Positions 1 through 7,445 of a stretch of 14,451 nt of DNA are shown here, one piece after another. The stretch's first letter is position 1; the number at the start of each line of letters is the position of its first letter. The notes below the pieces were generated by a model, which worked only from the letters and a program-made list of their open reading frames with translations, had not been told where the DNA came from and searched no databases. Origin of the DNA: Planctomycetota bacterium (GTDB lineage: Bacteria; Planctomycetota; Phycisphaerae; SM23-33; FEN-1343); NCBI GenBank assembly GCA_013203365.1, contig JABMQG010000064.1:1-14451 (forward strand), read 5' to 3'. The translations under genes and the position numbers were made by a program.

Positions 1-89
1 CATAGTTGGGCCAGCTGTACGGCTTGGCAATCGAGGGTCGCCGCAGGCGCAGCGGCTGTGATTGTGTCCGCAAACAGTGCGAGGAAAAA

Positions 90-1166
90 GTGAACACAAA
101 CAGGAATAAGAGCATAGCTGAACGAATCGATGGGTTCAGGCGGTATTATGCAAGGCAGAACGAACGGCCGTTGCTGGGCTTCTACGTGGGAGGTGAGTAT
201 CCCCTGCACAGATACGAAGCGGCCAAGAGTCTGCCTGAGGACAGGCTTCTGCGGGCCGATGATTTCGAGGTGGAACCCTACCTGGACGATTGCGATCGTC
301 TTTTTGCGCTTCATGAAGAGTGCGGAGGTGATCTCATATGGGGCGAGGGGGCCTTCTGGGGCATTCCTTGGGTGGAGGCCGCACTGGGATGCGGTGTCAA
401 GGCGAGCCACCTCACCGGCTCCACCCGTAGCGAGCCACCGCCGGGCTTTGCCGGACCCGACTCGATCAGTCGGTTCGACGTGAATAATCCCTGGGTGCAA
501 AAGGCCATCGAATTCACCGAGAAGGTTGCCAACAGAAGCAATGGCCGCTGGCCGATTGCCTCCACACTCATGCGGGGGGTAGCAGACTTATTGTCGGCGC
601 TGTATGGCGGGCAGGAGTTTATCTTCAGGATGATGGATCGCCCGGAAGAGGTAAAGCAAACTGCGGAAAAGCTCACCGAGTTTTTCATTGCCTTCGGCCA
701 GTCGTTATTGGAACACATCCCGCTATTTCATGGCGGAGTCGGCATTTTCTGTTACTGCATGTGGGTACCCAGGCCTGCGATAGCCTACCAGGAGGATGCG
801 GCCTCGCTTCTTTCACCGCAGTTGTACGAACGGTTCATCGCCCCCTGCGACAAGAGGATTGCGGAGAGTTTTTCCGGCTCCTTTCTGCATCAACATTCCA
901 CAGGCTTCATACCCGTAGATTCATACCTGAGCATGAATTTCACGGTGATGGAAATGCACATCGATAAAGGCGGGCCATGTGCGGAAGAATTGTACGAAAC
1001 ACACATGAAGATGCTCGAAAAGAAGCCTCTTTTAATCTGGGGTGCCCCGTCGGACAAGGATCTAGACTGGATTTTCAGCAAACTGCCACCTCAAGGCCTG
1101 GCGATAAACACGATCGTCGCGGATCTTCAGCGTGTGCAAAAGATTTGGGACAGGTACATAGGATAA
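90..1166 (+). CDS. URO-D superfamily protein (uroporphyrinogen decarboxylase-like)
   Basis: A 358-residue protein of the uroporphyrinogen decarboxylase / cobalamin-dependent methyltransferase superfamily. I chose the GTG at 90 because GAGG at 81-84 lies 5 bases before it; the frame is open back to base 6, but those residues (Arg-rich, Cys-containing) do not look like this family. Visible family features are a long helical C-terminal half with EDAASLLSPQLYERFIAP (residues 235-252), which fits the conserved 'D-D/E ... SP-x-x-Y-x-x-F-x-x-P' region, a LHQHSTG segment (266-272), and a WGAP strand near the end (318-321). The N-terminal Arg-rich motif of true haem-pathway HemE is not visible, and no haem gene is nearby, so tetrapyrrole decarboxylation is unlikely. 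Members of this branch in environmental bacteria have mostly unknown substrates and some are methyltransferase-like. It is probably cytoplasmic, as no signal peptide is seen. It converges on the next gene with 65 bases between the stops. The family call is good; the substrate is unknown. Confidence 0.8.
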   Translation: MNTNRNKSIAERIDGFRRYYARQNERPLLGFYVGGEYPLHRYEAAKSLPEDRLLRADDFEVEPYLDDCDRLFALHEECGGDLIWGEGAFWGIPWVEAALGCGVKASHLTGSTRSEPPPGFAGPDSISRFDVNNPWVQKAIEFTEKVANRSNGRWPIASTLMRGVADLLSALYGGQEFIFRMMDRPEEVKQTAEKLTEFFIAFGQSLLEHIPLFHGGVGIFCYCMWVPRPAIAYQEDAASLLSPQLYERFIAPCDKRIAESFSGSFLHQHSTGFIPVDSYLSMNFTVMEMHIDKGGPCAEELYETHMKMLEKKPLLIWGAPSDKDLDWIFSKLPPQGLAINTIVADLQRVQKIWDRYIG

Positions 1167-1231
1167 CTGGGGGCTATACAAGAACGTCAAGTGCCCTGAT
1201 TGGTCAGTTCTCAGTATTCAACTCGAAACTG

Positions 1232-3331
1232 CTACGGCTTGCCCACCGCATCCAGGTAATGCACGATCGCACCGATGTTGCCGCCGCTTTCCATCGGGCG
1301 CAGTTGGCAGCCATACGGCACACCCTGGGGGTCGTAGAATTCCGGATAGGTCCACTGGGAGCCCACGTTGGCGATGATGGCTTCATACAGTTGCCCTGCG
1401 CGTGGGTCGCCGGCGGTGGTTGCTGCCGTCAGGGCCATGCCGATCACATGCCCGGCCACGTGTGAGACTCGCTCGTTGGTGGCGAGCAGGCCCGTATCGG
1501 GCGAGCGGAAATTGGCCAGCACAAAATCCAGCGTGCTCTTCAGCCGCGGGTCGCCCTTACCGAAGTAGCCCGTATACGCCGGTCGCAAGGCCGAGGCCAC
1601 GTTCACCCGCTCGCGATGGTCGCGATATTTCATGGTCGGGTCGGACTCTTTGAAGCACTTTTCGCAGAAGTAATCCCGGCCTTTTCGTTGCAGGGGCACG
1701 AATTGATTGCACATATGGCAGGAGCCGACCCGTTGGCCGGGCATATCGTGCTCAGGGACCAGTAAGTTGGCGACGAAGTGGTTACCTCGCCAGAAGGCCG
1801 TCTCCATGGCACGCCCTGCCCTGGCTGTCAATTCCAGGGCCTGCTCGGCCTCGCCCGGTTGACCGAAACGGCGAGCCATCTGGGCGTAGAACCGAGCCCC
1901 AGCGATGAAGAACAGGCTGGATTCAACCGAGGCGTCCATCATATTAGGCACGTCTGAGCCTTTTATGAGCGACCATCGCTCGGTCTCATCGCCGTGGAAT
2001 GGGAACAGATCGCCGCCAAGAATACCCACACCCTCTCGGCCGACGCATTCGGCGATTGCCCGGGCCTCACCCACGGTCATCCACCGCCCGATCGCGTGGA
2101 AGAAAAATCTTTGCTTGGCTCGCATTGGGTCGAGTTGCCACCTTCGGCCGGTCATCGCCCAAACCTGTCGGCGGTACGAGCTCTGTGCCCAGGGCCAGGC
2201 CCGTCGCAATGTGTCCCAGTCGTCGGTGGCCTGGGCATACATCTTCAACATGAACAGCTCGTCGGCGGGTATGAACACATCTTCGTTCTCGTAGGGATTG
2301 CGGATTACGTCCAGGCCCAGGTCGTCGGCGTTGCAGGTGCAGCCGAAGTGGTCGAACTTGTGAATCAAGTGCTCGATGATTCCCCGGGCGGCGGCGTGCT
2401 GCTTCATGGCCAACAGCCCATACATCACGAAGTTCATGTCCTGAGGGTAGCACAGGGGGAACTTGTGGCCTGCTATGACGCCGCCTTCGTGTCCCGTTTG
2501 GACCCGCAGCGCCACGGCGGAGGACTCCAGCGTGAGGCGTGCCTCAGGTGAGGCGTTTTCGGGGATATGCAGGCCCTCAAACCAGCGAAGCTGGGCGTCG
2601 AAGGCCTGTCGCTGAATATCATCCAGGTCCTGCGCTGTGACCTCGTTAAGTCTTTCTGTAGCTTCCGGCTGCGTCAAAGCGGCGACCACCCACAGGGCCA
2701 AGTCTTGCCCGGGGGAGGCGTCGGCCTCAACCACTATGCTCTTGGACGGCAGGTTCCAGAACCGCGGCTGGAAGGCGCAGAAGAGATCGTTCACCTCCTC
2801 GCCTTGATAGTAGGCCCGGTTGGTTTGACCTATCGTCACTTTCACATTCTTGCCGCCTACCATCGCCAGGCCGGCCCATGCCGGGACGGGAATCCGCCCG
2901 CCGAAGGCGTACATATTCACGTCGGCCGGGGCCGCCATAAGGGCCCCGGGTGGCAGCGACATCGGCGTTATTTCGATAAAGGACGGACATCGCAGGCAGA
3001 TAGTCACTCGCCGGTGGTGAGATACGGCAATTCGGCGGCAAAACGCCGCTTGTCCCTCGGGCAGGAAGTCGAGGCATTGCAGCCCAGATGCCTGGTAGAG
3101 CCAAAAGCCAGTCTGACTGATTCGCTGCGCCGTCAACGTAGGCGCCTGCTCGTCAAGTCTGATTTCATCCAGGCGGACGTAGTTGGTGAATGAGTAGCTC
3201 GGACCGGTTATGCCCAGGATTCGGCCGCCTTCGGCTATAACCAACATGTGGCCGTTGCCAAGCAAATGCAGTCGGTGGTTGGCCCTCTGGCGGAATGGGA
3301 CGGTCTTGAAATGGGATTCGAGGAGTGTCAT
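1232..3331 (-). CDS. Six-hairpin glycosidase-fold protein with CxxC zinc-knuckle module
   Basis: A 699-residue protein that appears to be a two-part glycoside-hydrolase-like enzyme. The N-terminal half (about 1-220) is beta-rich. The C-terminal half (about 240-699) has repeated helical segments like the alpha/alpha six-hairpin glycosidases (glucoamylase/GH15- and GH78-like fold). HKFPLCYPQDMNFVMYGLLA (289-308) sits where such enzymes have an acidic substrate-binding loop. The start at 3331 is supported by GAGG 5 bases upstream. No signal peptide is visible, so it is probably cytoplasmic. Odd feature: residues 538-559 form C-H-M-C, then 14 residues, then C-E-K-C, a treble-clef or zinc-ribbon-like pair of knuckles placed between predicted hairpins. 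Further cysteines at 331 and 333 (CTC) lie in a possible active-site loop. The fold assignment is by eye and the exact GH family and substrate are not known. It lies 181 bases downstream of the vWA gene on the same strand, but probably has its own promoter. Confidence 0.7.
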   Translation of the reverse strand: MTLLESHFKTVPFRQRANHRLHLLGNGHMLVIAEGGRILGITGPSYSFTNYVRLDEIRLDEQAPTLTAQRISQTGFWLYQASGLQCLDFLPEGQAAFCRRIAVSHHRRVTICLRCPSFIEITPMSLPPGALMAAPADVNMYAFGGRIPVPAWAGLAMVGGKNVKVTIGQTNRAYYQGEEVNDLFCAFQPRFWNLPSKSIVVEADASPGQDLALWVVAALTQPEATERLNEVTAQDLDDIQRQAFDAQLRWFEGLHIPENASPEARLTLESSAVALRVQTGHEGGVIAGHKFPLCYPQDMNFVMYGLLAMKQHAAARGIIEHLIHKFDHFGCTCNADDLGLDVIRNPYENEDVFIPADELFMLKMYAQATDDWDTLRRAWPWAQSSYRRQVWAMTGRRWQLDPMRAKQRFFFHAIGRWMTVGEARAIAECVGREGVGILGGDLFPFHGDETERWSLIKGSDVPNMMDASVESSLFFIAGARFYAQMARRFGQPGEAEQALELTARAGRAMETAFWRGNHFVANLLVPEHDMPGQRVGSCHMCNQFVPLQRKGRDYFCEKCFKESDPTMKYRDHRERVNVASALRPAYTGYFGKGDPRLKSTLDFVLANFRSPDTGLLATNERVSHVAGHVIGMALTAATTAGDPRAGQLYEAIIANVGSQWTYPEFYDPQGVPYGCQLRPMESGGNIGAIVHYLDAVGKP

Positions 3332-3371
3332 TGCTACCTCATGTCGTAACAGAGGTTTGCCGGTTGACCTT

Positions 3372-3394
3372 CAGTCCACGGCCAACGTGGACTG
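3372..3394 (-). promoter_or_regulatory. Perfect 9-bp hairpin in the leader of the glycosidase-like gene
   Basis: CAGTCCACG (3372-3380) and CGTGGACTG (3386-3394) are exact reverse complements around a 5-base loop. No U-tract follows on either strand, so it is not a standard intrinsic terminator. Given the candidate -10 at 3405-3410, the hairpin would begin within a few bases of the minus-strand transcript start and lie about 40 bases before the start codon at 3331. Possible roles are a 5'-end mRNA stabiliser, or an operator dyad just downstream of a promoter. The pairing is seen directly; the function is inference. Confidence 0.45.
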
Positions 3395-3404
3395 CTTTGA
3401 CGCA

Positions 3405-3433
3405 ATACTACTCGCCACGACATGCCGTCACAA
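3405..3433 (-). promoter_or_regulatory. Candidate sigma-70-type promoter for the glycosidase-like gene
   Basis: On the minus strand TTGTGA (3433-3428) and TAGTAT (3410-3405) are separated by exactly 17 bases, each matching 4 of 6 positions of the TTGACA/TATAAT consensus. This falls in the 181-base gap between the vWA stop and the next start, where a promoter is expected if the two genes are not one operon. Matches of this quality occur by chance, so confidence is modest. Confidence 0.35.
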
Positions 3434-3512
3434 GGCCCCCACCCGGCTCAGTAGAAGGGCGATTGCCATGTGCCTTGTCATTCGGTGAAAGAACCATCGA
3501 GCTTGCTTGTGG

Positions 3513-5777
3513 CTAGCGCCTCGCAGGGAGGATCCTATAAACTTGACCGCGGAGCCTGACCAGCAGTTCCTCGTCAGGCCCCTGGGCGGCGAGGAGTTGA
3601 TTTTCCTGGGGTGTGTTGACCGCAGCCAGTGCAAAGTAGTCGACTTCGAATTGTTTAATAGTCCGGATGTCGGCGGCGTCGGCCTTGATGTCGATGCCGG
3701 CCAAATCGGGCGTGTACCACTGGTTGGCTCGGCGGTACAGCGTGCTGTTACCCACCTGCCGGACGTTGGCGACGGTTTCCACTCTGGCGGCTTCGTAGTC
3801 GGCGCGGTTGGTGTTGCCTGTCATCGCCGAGGCGAACCGCCAATCCTTGCTAGAGGACCCAGCGGGCATACTCGGAGACGGCGCTGCTACGGCTTGCCCC
3901 AGCATCTGCCGAACCATGGCGTTGCGCTGCCCGGCATCACCTGAGGAGACATGGAGCCTTCCGGCCAGATCGAACCGCTCCCCGGCCTTTCGCAAGGCAG
4001 CCACGTCGCCGAGGTTGGTATCTTCCTCGGCAAGGAAGGAGGTGTATGGTGTCATGATGCCGTAATCCCGGCTCAGGGTGATTAATTCGTCGATTAGTTC
4101 CTTATGCTCGCCGTTGAGTGCGATCTGGTCCATCAGGAAACCCACACGCCGCATTGCCCATACTCGCGGCAGGTACGCCGCTGAGTTGTCTTCGCTGAAT
4201 GTGTCTAGTTCGACGGGATATTCGAAGACTTTTTCCTTGCCCATGTATCGGCCGTTCAGTACGAGTTGGTGTCGGCCGCCAACGCCGTATCGGCCCACCA
4301 GCACCAGTTGCTGGCCGTGGAACAGGTCGCCAATCTCCTGCGGGTACATATGGCCGACCTTGGCGCCATCGACGGCAACCTTCAGATCGATCATCACCGG
4401 GTGGCTAATCTTGGCGTACAGGCCGGAGACCTTTGCCTCCAGCGGCTCGTTCTCCTTGACGTAGTCGCTTAGTCCGCGGTTGTCCTTGCTGAGCTTGTCC
4501 AGCAGCCGGACGTTTACGTCGTATCCAACGCCAAGGCAAAACAGTCGTGCGCGCCGGCGGTTGGTCTCGGCCGTGGCCTTGAGAATTCCCCGCTCGTCCG
4601 TAACGCCGACAGTCGGTTGGCCGTCGGTAATAAACACAACGTATCCCGGCCGATCACTGTCGGTCGGCAGGAGCGACAGGGCGGTGGTAAGGGCGTCTTT
4701 GACATTGGTCCCTCCGCCGGCCTCTATGCCCTCTACGAGGTCGGCGGCGTTTTCGACGTGCTCGGCGTCGGCGGGGACGAGGTCGATGTTGAAGAACCTT
4801 TCCGCTGAATCCGAGAAGCTGACCACGTTGAAGCGGTCTTCGGCATTGAGATTCTTGACAATCCATGCCAGCGACTGCTTGGCCTGGGCGATCTTCTGAC
4901 CGCTCATGCTGCCGGAGCGGTCGAGGACGAAGACGATATCTTTGGACACGGCCTTTGGCCGGTCCGCGCCGAAGGTTGGGCTTATCAGCACCATTAAGTA
5001 CCCGTCCCTGTGCTTGTCGGACCTGTGCGAGATCACCGTCGCGCCTATTTCATTGGAGGCGGTTTGGTAGAGCACTTGAAAGTCGGTTGCGGGAATGGCA
5101 TTTTCGACATGATACTCGGCCAACACCCTGTTGGGTGCCTTGCGCTGCACCTTCAGCTCGTGCGTCGGACTGTATACCACGCCGATGTCGCCGCGGGCTG
5201 CGATGTCGACAGTTACGCTAACCTCGTCGATGGCCTTGGCGGAGAATTTCTCGGTATTCAGCGGGTAGTGTATCGTCACCAAGTCGCGGTCCTTCTTGCA
5301 CTCGGTGGTGTAGTGGATCAGCACTTGCCGCTGCTCACCTGGCGGCAGCGGGAAGACGCTCGTCTTGTACAGTCCGTATCCGACATATTCCAAGAGGGCA
5401 GGATCCTTCTTCTTGCTGACGATCTGCTCGTAGATCTTCCTGGCCTGGTCGGCATTGAGCAGCTTGCCGGTGAGTTCCTTGCCGTCGGCGATTATCGTCA
5501 TCTTGTCGATCCCGGCGCCTGGGGGCACGGGAAAGAGGTACTGCACCTCGATCGGCGTCTTGCCAACGTTGACAAATGCCTGGTCGATTTGGACTTGGGC
5601 GACCTGGTCACTGACGTGGATTTTCACGCGATGGTACTTGACCGCCCACTCCCCGCGTACCGGCAGATCATCTCGAACCGGGACAAGCATCCCGTCGGCT
5701 TGCACCGATCCGGCCGTTGCGGCCAACAAGGTCGCGGCCACGGCAATTCGCACCAAGAAGTTTTTTGTAGCAGTCAT
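3513..5777 (-). CDS. Secreted VIT + von Willebrand factor A domain protein
   Basis: A 754-residue exported protein. Residues 1-27 form a Sec signal peptide (Lys/Arg start, hydrophobic IAVAATLLAATAG, likely cleavage after VQA). Residues about 40-165 are a VIT (vault/inter-alpha-trypsin) domain, with the typical NVGKTPIEVQYLFPVPPGAGI stretch near 70-90 and FPLPPGEQRQ near 142-151. A vWA domain follows (about 279-455) with an intact MIDAS metal site: D286-x-S288-x-S290, T357 in GGGTN, and D385 in ITDGQP. The MTPYTSFLAEE segment (575-585) is the usual hallmark after the vWA domain in bacterial VIT/vWA proteins. No transmembrane anchor, LPXTG or PEP-CTERM tail is visible, so it is likely periplasmic or released. 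The start is supported by GGGAGG (5791-5786), 8 bases upstream. Its role is probably metal-dependent protein binding or adhesion; no partner is evident from neighbours. Confidence 0.9.
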   Translation of the reverse strand: MTATKNFLVRIAVAATLLAATAGSVQADGMLVPVRDDLPVRGEWAVKYHRVKIHVSDQVAQVQIDQAFVNVGKTPIEVQYLFPVPPGAGIDKMTIIADGKELTGKLLNADQARKIYEQIVSKKKDPALLEYVGYGLYKTSVFPLPPGEQRQVLIHYTTECKKDRDLVTIHYPLNTEKFSAKAIDEVSVTVDIAARGDIGVVYSPTHELKVQRKAPNRVLAEYHVENAIPATDFQVLYQTASNEIGATVISHRSDKHRDGYLMVLISPTFGADRPKAVSKDIVFVLDRSGSMSGQKIAQAKQSLAWIVKNLNAEDRFNVVSFSDSAERFFNIDLVPADAEHVENAADLVEGIEAGGGTNVKDALTTALSLLPTDSDRPGYVVFITDGQPTVGVTDERGILKATAETNRRRARLFCLGVGYDVNVRLLDKLSKDNRGLSDYVKENEPLEAKVSGLYAKISHPVMIDLKVAVDGAKVGHMYPQEIGDLFHGQQLVLVGRYGVGGRHQLVLNGRYMGKEKVFEYPVELDTFSEDNSAAYLPRVWAMRRVGFLMDQIALNGEHKELIDELITLSRDYGIMTPYTSFLAEEDTNLGDVAALRKAGERFDLAGRLHVSSGDAGQRNAMVRQMLGQAVAAPSPSMPAGSSSKDWRFASAMTGNTNRADYEAARVETVANVRQVGNSTLYRRANQWYTPDLAGIDIKADAADIRTIKQFEVDYFALAAVNTPQENQLLAAQGPDEELLVRLRGQVYRILPARR

Positions 5778-6404
5778 GGCAAATACCTCCCGGACAAGTT
5801 GTCATTCAATGCTGCCGATGTCTTCGACGCGGTGGAGTCGGTTTGGTTCCCAGAAAACGCCGGCAAAAGGAAAGAATTGCTGTCGGCCGTTGCCGCAAAC
5901 CCCAGAAGCACAGTTGTGGCCACGATGTAGACGTAAGGACGGCGCCGAGTCAAGTATTCTGAAGACTCTCGACGCCGTCTGGCCGAGCTGTAACGTCGGA
6001 TGGCCTATGGGCCATCGCAGCTCAACCATCCGCTGCACCTAGTAGTAGATACGGACAGGCCACACACAGGTTCACGTATTTCGGGTATGGAATGCGATAT
6101 TTTTTCTTTTCTTCATTCGAGACAATGGCTTTGCCAGGTCTGAATCTCACGAAGCCTTGAGACGCTCCCGCCGCGGGCTGTCATACAAACAGGATAAGAA
6201 TGAATAGCTACGAATTGTCGGCAGTTGCCATGCTTGAAGGGGGCCATTCCGGCGCAAGGTAGCTTTTGACTGGAAAACGTCTTACGTTTGCACTGGATAT
6301 ATGGATAAAAGTCTCATGCGCGAGCGGGCCTGCGTCCGATAATTAGTCCGTGGGTGTGGATTGCCCATGCCGAATTAGTTAGATTGTTGGCGAGGAGTTC
6401 GCCT
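5778..6404. other. 627-base divergent spacer without a convincing gene
   Basis: This stretch separates the divergently transcribed vWA gene and fliM. Open frames here (for example a 78-codon one on the minus strand) have no ribosome binding site or protein-like composition that I would trust. It contains two tandem hairpins (5938-6023, listed separately), a pyrimidine-rich T/C run near 6101-6120, and leader sequence for fliM. I see no confident promoter hexamers for either gene. Confidence 0.6.
5938..6023 (-). other. Two tandem hairpins, possible structured leader or small RNA
   Basis: Hairpin B: GACGGCGCCGAGTC (5938-5951) pairs with GACTCTCGACGCCGTC (5964-5979) around a 12-base loop, with a 2-base bulge. 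Hairpin A: GAGCTG (5985-5990) pairs with CAGCTC (6018-6023), enclosing GATGGCC (5999-6005) paired with GGCCATC (6010-6016) around a TATG loop. The single non-Watson-Crick position in hairpin B would be a C-A mismatch in plus-strand RNA but a G-U wobble in minus-strand RNA, so a minus-strand transcript is favoured. That would place it about 160-245 bases upstream of the vWA start codon, as a leader element or separate RNA. No U-tract follows, so a simple terminator is unlikely. A decayed miniature transposable element is an alternative. Confidence 0.4.
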
Positions 6405-7409
6405 GTGGCTGACGTATTGGAACAGAACGAAGTAGACGCCCTTTTGGCAGCGGTCGAGGCCGGTGAAATACCCAGCCCACGGGTTGACGAAGACAGCACG
6501 GCCAAGCCGAAAGAGAAACAGATCGATGAATACGATTTTCAACGTCCCGAACGTGTCAGCAAGGAGCAGATGCGTTCGCTAGCTTCTTTGCACGAGACAT
6601 TCGCCCGCAGTTTTGGAGCGGCGATGAGCGGCTTTCTACGGACGATCGTCGAAATCCGTGTTTCCGGTATCGAACAGCTCACTTATGGCGACTTCATTCA
6701 GAGTTTGCCCTCACCGACCTGCTTCAACCTGATAGCCCCAGACAAACTGGAAGGCCAACTGTGCCTGGAGATCAGCCCGCTGATCATCTATCCCATCATT
6801 GATCGGCTACTAGGCGGGTCCACGGCGGAGATGTTCATTCCACAACGGCCGTTGACTGCTATCGAGTTACGGCTGGTCAACCGCATCCTTGATCTGGCGC
6901 TGAATAGCTTGGCGGAGTCATGGAGCAATATTTTAGAACTGAAATTTAGTTTAGAAGAGAGCGAGTCCAATCCCCAATTGGTTCAGATCGTCCCGCCAAA
7001 CGAGGTGGTCGTAGTAGTCGGCTTCGAGCTGAAAATGGGTGGACGGGTTGGAACAATGGGGCTATGTATCCCCTTCAACGTTATCGAGCCGGTTGTGCCT
7101 CAGCTAAGTAACCAAAGCTGGCTGAACTATCACAAACGGGCTTCTCAGCAAGAAAGTGCCGCCGGAGTGTCGTTGCAAGTTCAAAGGGCTTTCGTGCAGA
7201 TGCGGGCCTTTCTGGCGCAGACCACCATCACCGTAGCTGACTTGGCTGGTTTGTCCGTTGGCGATATTATCACCACTGATCGTGCCGCCAACGCGGAGAT
7301 AGTTCTCGAAGTCGAAGGCAGGAATAAACTCGCAGCCCGCCTTGGCCAGCACAAGGGCGCCAAGGCACTTAAGATTACCCGAAAACTGGAGTCGGGAGCC
7401 CGCGTGTAG
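6405..7409 (+). CDS. fliM: Flagellar motor switch protein FliM
   Basis: A 334-residue FliM, close to the usual length. It sits in the C-ring at the cytoplasmic base of the flagellum, binds phosphorylated CheY and sets rotation direction. The start is GTG 6405, with GAGGAG (6392-6397) 7 bases upstream. This gives VADVLEQNEVDALLAAV, matching the N-terminal CheY-P-binding peptide of the family, whereas the open frame upstream adds unrelated residues. A variable linker (about 20-42) follows, then the CheC-like middle domain (about 43-235) containing FQRPERVSKEQMRSL, the SGIEQLTYGDFIQSLPSPT segment and LLGGST (135-140), where FliM has its GG-x-G loop. The C-terminal SpoA (surface presentation of antigens) domain is about 255-328, with LSVGDII (283-289). 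No other flagellar or chemotaxis gene is in the window. It converges on cstA with only 6 bases between the stop codons. Confidence 0.95.
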   Translation: MADVLEQNEVDALLAAVEAGEIPSPRVDEDSTAKPKEKQIDEYDFQRPERVSKEQMRSLASLHETFARSFGAAMSGFLRTIVEIRVSGIEQLTYGDFIQSLPSPTCFNLIAPDKLEGQLCLEISPLIIYPIIDRLLGGSTAEMFIPQRPLTAIELRLVNRILDLALNSLAESWSNILELKFSLEESESNPQLVQIVPPNEVVVVVGFELKMGGRVGTMGLCIPFNVIEPVVPQLSNQSWLNYHKRASQQESAAGVSLQVQRAFVQMRAFLAQTTITVADLAGLSVGDIITTDRAANAEIVLEVEGRNKLAARLGQHKGAKALKITRKLESGARV

Positions 7410-7445
7410 GTTTTTTTATGGGCCTACCTTGACGAAGTCTTCGTC
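7406..7445. terminator. Weak candidate terminator structures at the fliM/cstA convergent junction
   Basis: A T7 tract (7411-7417) follows the fliM stop codon directly, preceded only by a short CGGGAGCCCG dyad. GTAGG (7406-7410) can pair with CCTAC (7423-7427), and GACGAAGTCTTCGTC (7431-7445) is a near-perfect palindrome lying in the last codons of cstA. None is a textbook GC-stem plus U-tract, but the cluster sits exactly where two transcripts collide. Confidence 0.3.

Noticed and set aside
1998..2011. 14-base match GAATGGGAACAGAT shared with a site near 9580
   Set aside because: One copy is inside a coding gene and the match is short enough to be chance.
2567..3193. Plus-strand open frame of 208 codons opposite the glycosidase-like gene
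   Set aside because: It lies inside a coherent minus-strand protein of normal composition and has no recognisable domain.
5010..5930. Long plus-strand open frame of 306 codons opposite the vWA gene
   Set aside because: It is antisense to a strongly supported gene with signal peptide, VIT and vWA motifs, and has no recognisable domain or ribosome binding site.
6335..6342. TCCGATAA upstream of fliM, resembling the -10 element of flagellar sigma-28 promoters
   Set aside because: The required TAAA about 15 bases upstream is missing; the nearest TAAA (6306-6309) is 25 bases away.
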